DNA of 47,283 nt. It comes from JAJOKK01 sp965370555. Lineage in GTDB: Bacteria; Bipolaricaulota; Bipolaricaulia; UBA7950; UBA9294. The notes below the pieces were generated by a model. The model searched no databases, had not been told where the DNA came from, and saw only the letters and a program-made list of their open reading frames with translations. The stretch lies in the NCBI GenBank assembly GCA_965370555.1, contig CBDUVB010000012.1:1-47283 (forward strand). The letters are read 5' to 3'. The position numbers and the translations under genes were made by a program. Below, piece after piece: positions 27,553-34,019 of this stretch; position 1 is the first letter of the stretch, and every line of letters starts with the position of its first letter.

Positions 27553-27740
27553 ATCAGAGAGTGGGTTCTTGGTTGTGTGGGTGCAATTAAAGGCTCGGAG
27601 GACTAACCGCATAGCAACCGGTATTCATATGATTCAAAGTGTTGTGCCTATACTCGTGAGGGAAGCATCCTTCGACAGCAATTTTAGGGAGCAAAGATCA
27701 GACCTTTATTCTTGGTGTTTGTCCGACTGCTAAAGGAAAA

Positions 27741-27917
27741 TACGCCTTACGGGACGAGTTTTGAACTTGCGGGAACATCCTCCAAATTGGATAGAACTTG
27801 GTGCTACACATAAAGCAATTCCAAAGGCGAAGGGCAGGTATCGGAAGAGGTCATGATCAGTCTGCGAGTATCATTCCTCAGCGAAGAAACACCAAAAACA
27901 AAGATCTGACACCAGCG
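27741..27917 (+). repeat. ~175-bp direct repeat, copy 3
   Basis: Third direct copy, very close to copy 1 over its second half (identical from GGTATCGGAAGAGGTC through ACACCAGCG). The hairpin keeps a wobble pair (CGAG/CTTG). It is followed at once by the CGCAGAGG-type repeat at 27923. The stretch 27553-27740 upstream has no recognisable gene. Confidence 0.85.
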
Positions 27918-27922
27918 TTTGC

Positions 27923-28017
27923 ATTTTACCGCAGAGGACGCAAAGATTGCTGAGATAAAGCATTAAGATTCCCATTTTACTCTCTGCGTGCTCCACGTTC
28001 TCGGCGGTGAAAGCTTC
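27923..28017. repeat. dispersed CGCAGAGG...CGGCGGTGAAAGC repeat, full copy 1
   Basis: An approximately 95-bp element starting TTTTACCGCAGAGG and ending CTCGGCGGTGAAAGC. A second full copy lies at 42117-42209 and its right half recurs at 36934-36968 and 42440-42474. Very similar non-coding words occur between genes in many bacterial genomes. From 28018 to 28347 I see no gene and no clear structure. Confidence 0.8.
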
Positions 28018-28347
28018 TGCTTTGCGAGAGAAAGAGGTTTGCTTAATAGCCTGAAAGGGATTGGCGATGGTACATGGTACAAGGAGGGGCTGGCAACAGG
28101 TTTTCGTGTGTAACGTATGCAAAGAAAAAATCCAACGCGGACGCGCCGGACATATAAGTAATATACGATGTCTGTGTGAAAGTGTCAAGGGGGTGGGGAG
28201 CATATCGAAAGACGAACCTGAAACCCTTGAATTGCACGGCTGTTTGAAGCCGAATCCCCTCACTCGGCTCCGCCAATGATCCATCCTGTGTCATCCTTTA
28301 CAACCACCCACGGTGCGCGGATGATATCTCAAACACGAACAGCCCAT

Positions 28348-28523
28348 CAACTTGAGATTCCCTGTGGTCTTGCCACAGGGTTTCCGTATACCCCTCTCCT
28401 TGATAGGAGAGGGTTGGGGTGAGGTGAAATAATGAAATCCCGGTTTTGACCTTCAGGTCAAAATGAAATTGGCGGAATACCCCATAGTCTTGCTACGGGG
28501 ATAGTCAATTTCAAGGGATTTCT
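28348..28523. repeat. cluster of nested hairpins with a dispersed 52-bp repeat
   Basis: The first 52 bp (28348-28399, containing the hairpin CCCTGTGG/CCACAGGG) recur at 47232-47283 with one difference. Next come an AGGAGAGG-type hairpin and TTTTGACCT/AGGTCAAAA (28444-28463, a near-perfect palindrome). A second TCTTG-loop hairpin (CCCCATAG/CTACGGGG) follows, then GGGATTTC paired with GAAATCCC at 28433. It looks like a REP/BIME-type mosaic. Confidence 0.7.
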
Positions 28524-28560
28524 TTATTCGAATTAAAAACGGGTATGGAAGGAGCAACCG

Positions 28561-28839
28561 ATGAACTTCTTTGAGGCAACGATGCTGATCTGCTTTGGTG
28601 TAAGTTGGCCAGTATCGATCGCCAAGGCCTTGAGGACAAAGGAGGTAGCGGGAAAGAGCCCTTGGTTCATGATCCTGATCTCACTTGGATACACGAGTGG
28701 AATCATCCACAAAGCGATCAACAACCCCAACTGGGTGATCTTTCTCTACGCGTTAAACCTGGTGATGGTCCTGATCGACCTCTCTCTCTACCTCCGCTAC
28801 TCGCGCAGCAAAGGCAAGAGAGGGAGACAGGGGGCCTGA
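28561..28839 (+). CDS. small three-helix membrane protein
   Basis: A 92-residue protein with three predicted membrane helices (about residues 3-20, 34-50 and 57-78) and a basic C-terminal tail. The pattern SWPVSIAKALRTKEVAGKS followed by a GY(T)SG helix resembles small SemiSWEET/PQ-loop proteins, but the match is weak and no substrate can be assigned. GGAAGGAG lies at good distance before the ATG, so the gene is likely real. It lies 72 bp upstream of the next gene and may share its transcript. Confidence 0.6.
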   Translation: MNFFEATMLICFGVSWPVSIAKALRTKEVAGKSPWFMILISLGYTSGIIHKAINNPNWVIFLYALNLVMVLIDLSLYLRYSRSKGKRGRQGA

Positions 28840-28910
28840 GAGCAAAGTATCGCGATGCTTTTCTATAAGAGAGCAAGTGACTATGATCTCCCTAGCCAAA
28901 GGAGGCTGTT

Positions 28911-30011
28911 GTGACTCTTCATGATCGATTCATCAGAAAGCGCGTGGAGAACGTGCGCATCGCAAGCATCCGTTATCTCGGAGACCTCGCGGAAGTACCG
29001 GCGCGGTTCGCAGAACTGCGAAAGACCGTTGAGCCCTACATTGCCGGAGATGCCCTTCGCCTCCTTCACTGGACCCTTCCAACAGGCAAGAGCGACATCG
29101 AGGTGGCCTACCCGGTGTCACAGGATGTGAACGTTGGTCCGGTCAAAACGCGAACCCTTCCTGCCAGCGAGATCCTCTCCGTGCATCACGAAGGGCCGCT
29201 CGCCCCGCCGGAGGCAGAGAACTCACTCTCTAAAACCGCACGCCCTCTCTACAGCTACGCCATAGAACGCGGATATTTGATCGCCGAAGGACCGTTCCGT
29301 CTGGTCTACCTGGAGGACGGAGACGAGCTCAAACAAACCACCGAGGAGCAGAAGGTCGAGCTGCAAGTACCGCTCTTTCTTACGGAGTGGCTCAGCTATC
29401 TCTCGGAGGGGCTCAAGGAGGAAGCCGATGACGAGGCCCAGGAACGCGTCATGGCCGGGAGCGACGCCATCCTCGAAGAGACCGAGATCTCCGAGCGTGT
29501 CGCATGGACGAAAGGCGCGATGGAACGCTTGGACGAAGCTGTGTCCGATCCGGAAGCACGCTGTCGCATAGTATCAGGTTGCGCGCATCGTTTTCCCGAG
29601 GTGCTCATTGACGAAATGCGACGAGCCTACCAGGAAGCAGGGAGCATCGATGAATTATTGGCCTCAATGCGGAGGGATCGTCCGAAGGATGGGCTGCCCG
29701 GCCCCGACTACCCAAAGCGCGTTGACAATACCATCTACGAGGCCAAGCTCCCGCGCGATCCTAAAGGTTACAAGAACGCCGAGAACGATCTCGAACGACG
29801 TATAAGCTACTGCTTCTGCCCCACGCTCAGGGCGGCGATGCGCGCAGGTGAGACGATCTCCCCCACCTTCTGCAACTGCGGCGCCGGCTGGTTCTTGCAG
29901 AAGTGGGAAGGAATCCTTGGAAAGCCGGTGAAGGTGGAATTGATCCGATCCGTTCTGAAAGGAGACGATCTCTGCGAAGTGGCGGTGCATCTTCCGCCCG
30001 GTGTGATGTAG
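28911..30011 (+). CDS. fusion of GyrI-like effector-binding domain and cysteine-rich DUF6144-like domain
   Basis: A 366-residue cytoplasmic protein. Residues 1-155 look like a GyrI/AraC-effector-binding domain (VRIASIRYLGDLAEVPARFAELR at the start, RLVYLEDGDE at the end). Residues 190-366 form a cysteine-rich domain with CFCP (301-304) and FCNCGAGW (320-327), plus Cys218, Cys224 and Cys355. This resembles the DUF6144/aminothiazoline-hydrolase-like family, which has no settled function. The pattern suggests small-molecule sensing tied to a metal or thiol site. The GTG at 28911 follows AAAGGAGG. The last 33 codons recur as a relic at 33763-33867. Confidence 0.65.
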   Translation: MTLHDRFIRKRVENVRIASIRYLGDLAEVPARFAELRKTVEPYIAGDALRLLHWTLPTGKSDIEVAYPVSQDVNVGPVKTRTLPASEILSVHHEGPLAPPEAENSLSKTARPLYSYAIERGYLIAEGPFRLVYLEDGDELKQTTEEQKVELQVPLFLTEWLSYLSEGLKEEADDEAQERVMAGSDAILEETEISERVAWTKGAMERLDEAVSDPEARCRIVSGCAHRFPEVLIDEMRRAYQEAGSIDELLASMRRDRPKDGLPGPDYPKRVDNTIYEAKLPRDPKGYKNAENDLERRISYCFCPTLRAAMRAGETISPTFCNCGAGWFLQKWEGILGKPVKVELIRSVLKGDDLCEVAVHLPPGVM

Positions 30012-30056
30012 CGGCAAGGTTGCTTTGGAGAGTTGGGTACATCGACTTCAATGGCG

Positions 30057-30097
30057 TAATATGTTGCAGTATTGCGAACTAATCATTGATGGAGCGG
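30057..30097 (+). other. cassette-boundary-like motif upstream of the hydrolase gene
   Basis: About 40 bp starting TAATATGTTGCAG and containing ACTAATCATTG match the minus-strand sequence at 36380-36340 at roughly 80 percent identity. There the motif ends in a GTTGGGC core just before the AAA gene; here the core is degenerate (GATGGAG). Downstream (30098-30198) are hairpins of the type GCGGATT/AATCCGC. I read it as the decayed right arm of an attC-like site. Confidence 0.4.
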
Positions 30098-30198
30098 TCG
30101 CTTCGCGCCCGCTTCATCGAGCTGCGGATTTCAATCCGCTTGCTGTCCGGCGCGTCGGAATGGGGGCAGAATCTCTATTGACAGGTAGAGGGTGAAAG

Positions 30199-31098
30199 AT
30201 GACGGCGTTGCAGTTTGACGAAATCTATGCTCAAGTTCCTGTTGAACAGAAGCGGCTCTTACAGGAATTCCGCGCTAACCATCCCTACAAGGAACTGGAG
30301 GTCGGGGGTGCTCGCTGGCGCTACATTGCCTGCGGGCAGGGAGACAAAACTCTCCTTTTCCTGCCCGGTGCATTTATGAGAGCGGATATGTGGTTCTACC
30401 CCATCACTGCCTTCGAAAAGAAGTATAGAATCATAACTCTGGACAATTACGCATTGCAGGGAACGTTCGCGATGGACGAGGTCTGTCGCGCTCATGCGGC
30501 AATCCTTGGCGCCAAAGAGGCAGAGAAAGCAACGGTCATTGGGGTCTCCGGTGGCGCAGGAGTCGCCCAGTTTTTCCTTCAGGAATACCCGCAGAAGGTA
30601 GAGCATGTGGTATTCTCTCACTGTAGCGTTGCCGGCGTGCAAGATACGTCAAGGCTACAGAAGCAACTGAAGTTGATCAAGATTCTCCCTTTCCCCATCT
30701 TGATGCGAATACTACGCCTAGTAAGGAGAAGTGGATGGGCATTTCCGTCTTCGAGCGAATGGTTGGCATTTCGCGGCACATACCTTCGGGAGATGAGTCT
30801 GGACATCAACAAGGAGATGTTTCTACGCTTCATGGAAGCAGGGGTAGAAGCCCATCGCAGCTTTGTGTTCAGGTCAGAAGCCCTACAGCACTGGCCTGGG
30901 GAGATATTAGTTCTGTCATCCAAGGGCGACAAGTCGTCAATCGACCATGTGGGAGAACTGAAAGCACGGTATCCCAGGGCCAGAACGCATATCTTTGAGG
31001 AGGGCGGACATCACACGTTCATGCTGTTCCCCAAAACGTATACCGCCGTTCTAGAGGCGTTTTTGGATGAGGTATTGCAGCAACGGCTTCCCCGCTGA
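30199..31098 (+). CDS. alpha/beta-fold hydrolase
   Basis: A 299-residue alpha/beta hydrolase. The nucleophile elbow is GVSGGAG (Ser117), the oxyanion loop LFLPGAF at about 54, and candidate acid and base are Asp244 (SSKGDKSSID) and His271 (EEGGHHTF). There is no signal peptide. The family is too broad to name a substrate; esterase, lactonase or lipase-like activity is possible. It stands alone, with an attC-like folded site 34 bp after its stop, as a gene cassette would. Ribosome site AGAGGGTGA before the ATG. Confidence 0.8.
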   Translation: MTALQFDEIYAQVPVEQKRLLQEFRANHPYKELEVGGARWRYIACGQGDKTLLFLPGAFMRADMWFYPITAFEKKYRIITLDNYALQGTFAMDEVCRAHAAILGAKEAEKATVIGVSGGAGVAQFFLQEYPQKVEHVVFSHCSVAGVQDTSRLQKQLKLIKILPFPILMRILRLVRRSGWAFPSSSEWLAFRGTYLREMSLDINKEMFLRFMEAGVEAHRSFVFRSEALQHWPGEILVLSSKGDKSSIDHVGELKARYPRARTHIFEEGGHHTFMLFPKTYTAVLEAFLDEVLQQRLPR

Positions 31099-31132
31099 GT
31101 CGCTGCTACGCGGTAGTCACACTTGAAAAGCT

Positions 31133-31259
31133 GCCCAACAATGCATGCACCCGACCGGGCTATCGGTTGCGCACATCGGCGGTTCCACGCGCTTTCAGTG
31201 TGCCTTGTAGTGGAGGCTCTTTCCCGCAACCGCCCGGCGGGTGATGCTAACCGCTAGGC
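31133..31259 (+). other. attC-like recombination site A
   Basis: Begins with GCCCAAC, a perfect RYYYAAC core, and ends with GCTAGGC, one mismatch from GTTRRRY. The arms pair over 23 bp: GCAT/ATGC, CACCCG/CGGGTG, CCGGGC/GCCCGG and GGTTGCG/CGCAACC. All unpaired bases (G31147, A31154 and the four-base TATC bulge) lie on the left arm. Such one-sided extrahelical bases define integron attC sites. The orientation agrees with the plus-strand hydrolase gene just upstream. Confidence 0.7.
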
Positions 31260-31318
31260 GGAATCGCGAGTGATCGGTCACGCAGGCTCTGGCCTTGCAG
31301 TCTAACATTAATTCCTTG

Positions 31319-31357
31319 GTATACCTCGTTGACTTCGTATACCTTTGATGCTATATT
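31319..31357 (+). promoter_or_regulatory. promoter and repeated operator of toxin-antitoxin module 2
   Basis: TTGACT (31329-31334) and TATATT (31352-31357) with a 17-base spacer form a near-consensus promoter. GTATACCT occurs twice, at 31319-31326 and 31337-31344, 18 bp apart and overlapping the -35 region and spacer. This is a likely binding site for the ribbon-helix-helix antitoxin. Confidence 0.6.
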
Positions 31358-31396
31358 CCTGTTTGGAGAACGCAAGAAAGAGGAGGAGGATGACGC

Positions 31397-31621
31397 ATGG
31401 CAAACTCAAAGTCAGTCTCCACAAAGGTAAACCCTCAACTAAAGAGACACCTCGAGGAGATCGCGCGGCTGGAAAAACGCAGCCTAAGTACGGTCGTCAA
31501 GATGGCCGTGGAACATTACGTCGATCAGTACAATACCCTCCACCCTCAGTTCCAAGCGGATATTCGCGAAGCGCTTGCCGGAATCGAACAAGGGGATGTT
31601 CTCCCTTACCCTCGCGGGTAG
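31397..31621 (+). CDS. ribbon-helix-helix antitoxin
   Basis: A 74-residue protein. The ribbon-helix-helix DNA-binding fold occupies residues 5-45 (SVSTKVNPQLKRHLEEIARLEKRSLSTVVKMAVEHYV); a short C-terminal tail (ALAGIEQGDVLPYPRG) should bind the toxin. It is expected to repress its own promoter through the repeated GTATACCT sites. GAGGAGGAGG precedes the ATG. Stop and toxin start are 9 bp apart. A toxin-antitoxin unit with its own promoter between recombination sites is typical cargo of large integron cassette arrays. Confidence 0.8.
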   Translation: MANSKSVSTKVNPQLKRHLEEIARLEKRSLSTVVKMAVEHYVDQYNTLHPQFQADIREALAGIEQGDVLPYPRG

Positions 31622-31630
31622 CTTTCCGTC

Positions 31631-31921
31631 ATGGCGCTGGAGCCCGTTGCCTACACCAAATTCGCCCGGATCAAGAAAAAACTCCCCGAACTACTGCGGC
31701 GACAAATCGACGTACAGGTAGACCTGCTCTGCCGCGACCCGACCCTTGGTGAGATGAAGGCCGGAGACTTGCAGGGCGTACGTGTCCACAGGTTCTCTTG
31801 CCTCGGCCAACTCTACCTCCTTACCTACACTGTCGATGAACCCGAGAAGAGACTCTATCTGCTCGCCATTGGAGGACACGAGAACTTCTACAGGGATTTG
31901 AAGAACTACATCAAAACCTAA
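31631..31921 (+). CDS. RelE/ParE-superfamily toxin
   Basis: A 96-residue basic protein following the antitoxin. The layout (YTKFARIKKKLPELLRRQIDVQVDLL, then DLQGVRVHRFSCLGQLYLLTYTVD, then LYLLAIGGHENFYRDLKNYI) is that of the RelE/ParE fold, with a C-terminal GGHENFYRDL motif as in several mRNA-interferase-type members. Whether it cleaves mRNA or inhibits gyrase cannot be decided. The ATG at 31631 lies 9 bp after the antitoxin stop. Confidence 0.8.
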   Translation: MALEPVAYTKFARIKKKLPELLRRQIDVQVDLLCRDPTLGEMKAGDLQGVRVHRFSCLGQLYLLTYTVDEPEKRLYLLAIGGHENFYRDLKNYIKT

Positions 31922-32238
31922 ACGTTCGCTATCCAGAGAATTCGAGGGACGCAAACCATATTTCCAAGGCTTGCAACTCCGAAAACATCTTAAGAAAGAA
32001 AGGGGCTGGGGTCAGGTCTTGCAATGCAACACCGGTGTCTACTAGAAACTCCTAAGGAACCCGCAGGATAACACGTATCCCCAAATCCAAGGTTCGAGTC
32101 ATGCTCTCTCGCCAATACGCGCGGGGAACCTTTCCTCGCAGAAGAAGCCGACCTTGACTCGGCTCTTCTTCGCGCCTAGAGTGGTGTAGGATTTCCACCG
32201 CATGTCCTTCCATCATGGAGTAGGAGGAGCGAAAGAAC
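31922..32238. other. gene-free stretch with an imperfect hairpin
   Basis: No convincing attC core was found here, so the toxin-antitoxin unit and the next gene may share one cassette or the site has decayed. An imperfect inverted repeat, GAAGAAGCCGA against TCGGCTCTTCTTC (32141-32171), could end the toxin transcript, although no U-run follows. A segment near 32088 has a GGTTCGAGTC word resembling a tRNA T-arm but does not fold as one. Confidence 0.35.
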
Positions 32239-32760
32239 ATGCCTCACCACCATACGCAGAGGAAAGCACAGCAACAGCGGGACGATCTTACAGGCGAGCA
32301 TACAGTGGGCGATGCCGGCCAGGTAGTGCTGGCCTGTCTGTTTGCAGCGACGTGGATAACCGACACGTTCTTTTTTCAGTACTCGACCTTCCTCAACCAG
32401 TACGTGCCACTTGGCGTCAAAATCCCTTGTGGAGTCGTTCTGTTCTTTCTATCGGGCTACCTGGCAAAAACGGGCCTATCCATCGTGTTTGGTGAGGAGA
32501 GGAAGAAGCCTGGTGTGATCAGGAAGAGCGTGTTCAATGTCGTTCGGCATCCGGTATATCTGAGTGAGATCCTGCTGTATCTTGGTCTTCTGATGCTGAG
32601 TATATCACTGGCTGCTGTAATGGTGTGGATTATTGCGATCGGGTTCTTGCACTACATCTCCCGCTACGAAGAAAGGCTGCTGCTTGCGCGTTTTGGCGAG
32701 GAGTATGAGCTGTACATGCGGGAAGTGCCAATGTGGATCCCACGGCTTCGGAAGAGGTGA
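32239..32760 (+). CDS. isoprenylcysteine carboxyl methyltransferase/PEMT-like membrane protein
   Basis: A 173-residue integral membrane protein with about four helices. The C-terminal half carries the ICMT/phospholipid-methyltransferase signature: VRHPVYLSEILLYLG (about residues 110-124) and EERLLLARFGEEYELYMREVPMWIPR at the end, which bind S-adenosylmethionine. Bacterial members methylate lipids or small molecules; the substrate here is unknown. The ATG at 32239 has GGAGGAGCG upstream; the first 25 residues are polar and His-rich. An attC-like site follows 37 bp after the stop. Confidence 0.82.
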   Translation: MPHHHTQRKAQQQRDDLTGEHTVGDAGQVVLACLFAATWITDTFFFQYSTFLNQYVPLGVKIPCGVVLFFLSGYLAKTGLSIVFGEERKKPGVIRKSVFNVVRHPVYLSEILLYLGLLMLSISLAAVMVWIIAIGFLHYISRYEERLLLARFGEEYELYMREVPMWIPRLRKR

Positions 32761-32797
32761 ATGGGGTCGGGAAAATCAGCTATCTGGAATCATGCGA

Positions 32798-32850
32798 TGC
32801 TAACAACTGCACGCAACGGACGCTGGCACCGTTGATGTAAAGCGTTAGGC
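32798..32850 (+). other. attC-like recombination site C
   Basis: TGCTAAC (close to RYYYAAC) and GTTAGGC (a perfect GTTRRRY core) bound a 53-bp site with an internal stem CAACGG/CCGTTG (32814-32819, 32829-32834). It lies 37 bp after one stop codon and 22 bp before the next ATG, exactly where a cassette junction is expected. Confidence 0.65.
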
Positions 32851-32871
32851 AGCCACTATTGAGGGAGATCA

Positions 32872-33645
32872 ATGAACAAGTTTGAGCAACCGCTTGAAAG
32901 GCAAAGCCCAAGGTTATATCGAGAACTTGCTACCTGGTGGCATCTTCTGTCGGCGCCGGCAGACTACGCCGAGGAAGCAGCATTTTTCCACCAGGTCTTG
33001 ATGGAGGCGTGCGAGCAACCGCCGAAGACACTACTGGAGCTCGGATCAGGTGGAGGGAACAACGCTTCGCATCTGAAGGCATACTTTCAAATGACCCTGG
33101 TAGACTGTTCACCGGAAATGCTGGCGGTGAGTGAGCGTTTGAATCCAGGGTGTGAGCACATTGTAGGGGATATGCGCACGGTGAGGTTGGGGCGAGTGTT
33201 CGATGCTGTGTTCATCCACGACGCAGTGATGTACATGAGAACGGAAAAGGACTTGCGACAAGCGATGGAGACGGCTTATATACATTGCCAGGAAGGAGGG
33301 GCGGCACTGTTTGTGCCCGATTACACACGTGAGAGCTTTAAGGGGATGACGCAACACGGTGGGCACGATGGAGAAGGTAGAGGAATGCGGTATCTGGAAT
33401 GGGCACATGATCCAGACGAGAGAGACACGACGTATGTGGTTGATTTTGCCTATCTGTTGCAGGAGGGAGAAAAGGTGCGTGTGGAGTACGACCAGCATAT
33501 TTGCGGTTTATTTGGTCGCGAGAGATGGCTGAAGTTGCTGAGTGAAGTGGGGTTTGAGTCACGATCCGTGACGGACCAGTATGAACGGGAATTGTTCGTG
33601 GGAGTGAAGGTAGGCGGAGGAAGCAAGGGACAAGCGGCTGCCTAA
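32872..33645 (+). CDS. SAM-dependent methyltransferase
   Basis: A 257-residue class I methyltransferase. Motif I is LLELGSGGGNNASHL (about residues 53-67) and the acidic residue after strand 2 lies in MTLVDCS. GDMRTVRLGRVFDAVFIHDAVMYM is motif II/III, and AALFVPDY follows strand 5. Substrate is unknown. GAGGGAGATCA precedes the ATG. The gene is a single unit between two attC-like sites; its stop codon TAA lies within the first core of the downstream site. Confidence 0.85.
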   Translation: MNKFEQPLERQSPRLYRELATWWHLLSAPADYAEEAAFFHQVLMEACEQPPKTLLELGSGGGNNASHLKAYFQMTLVDCSPEMLAVSERLNPGCEHIVGDMRTVRLGRVFDAVFIHDAVMYMRTEKDLRQAMETAYIHCQEGGAALFVPDYTRESFKGMTQHGGHDGEGRGMRYLEWAHDPDERDTTYVVDFAYLLQEGEKVRVEYDQHICGLFGRERWLKLLSEVGFESRSVTDQYERELFVGVKVGGGSKGQAAA

Positions 33646-33702
33646 TCGTTGTTGGCACGCCCACAGGCCAGTCGAGATTAAACCTGTTGCAGGGCGGTAG
33701 GC
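33640..33702 (+). other. attC-like recombination site D (weaker)
   Basis: GCCTAAT and GGTAGGC, each one or two bases from the core consensus, bound 63 bp with partial arm pairing (GCCTA/TAGGC, ACAGG/CCTGT, GCCC/GGGC). The first core overlaps the methyltransferase stop codon. Pairing is looser than in sites A and E, so this call rests partly on position. Confidence 0.45.
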
Positions 33703-33723
33703 ATCTAATCTGCTAAGGTGCTA

Positions 33724-33867
33724 ATGGAAACTACTGAAACGTTCGACCTACAGAGAATCGGTGTCGGAATACTTGGAAAGCCGGTGAAGGTGGAGCTGAT
33801 CCGCTCCGTTCTGAAAGGAGACGATCTCTGCGAAGTGGCGGTGCATCTCCCGCCCGATGTGACGTAG
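33724..33867 (+). pseudogene. relic of the 3' end of a DUF6144-like gene
   Basis: A 47-codon open frame whose last 33 codons (33763-33867) match the end of the gene at 28911-30011. Seven base differences separate them; five are synonymous and the match continues 7 bp past the stop. That pattern means the two diverged as working genes before this copy lost its front. The first 13 codons are unrelated. It lies just before a clear attC-like site. Confidence 0.7.
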
Positions 33868-33910
33868 CGGCGTATAGTTGCCTTCCCCTTCACCAAGCGT
33901 AAAGCGACGC

Positions 33911-33982
33911 GCTCAACGGCCAAGCTCACTGGTGGCTATGGAGCGTAGCGGAATAGCCATCCAGTGCAGTGCCTTGTTGGGC
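33911..33982 (-). other. attC-like recombination site E
   Basis: Read on the minus strand it begins GCCCAAC and ends GTTGAGC, both perfect matches to RYYYAAC and GTTRRRY. The arms pair as CACTGG/CCAGTG and TGGCTAT/ATAGCCA with one extrahelical A on the left arm. It starts 38 bp after the stop of the minus-strand AAA gene, and the extrahelical base agrees with that orientation. Best attC candidate in the window along with site A. Confidence 0.75.
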
Positions 33983-34019
33983 GTGCATCCATTCCATTGA
34001 CTATCTGCTGACGCCTACA

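Noticed and set aside
28043..28294. Small overlapping frames in the repeat-rich region on both strands
   Set aside because: They have no ribosome sites and cover dispersed repeats.
32080..32125. tRNA-like GGTTCGAGTC word followed by CTCTCTCGCCA
   Set aside because: The T-arm stem does not pair and no anticodon or D arm is found; at most a chance or decayed tRNA end.
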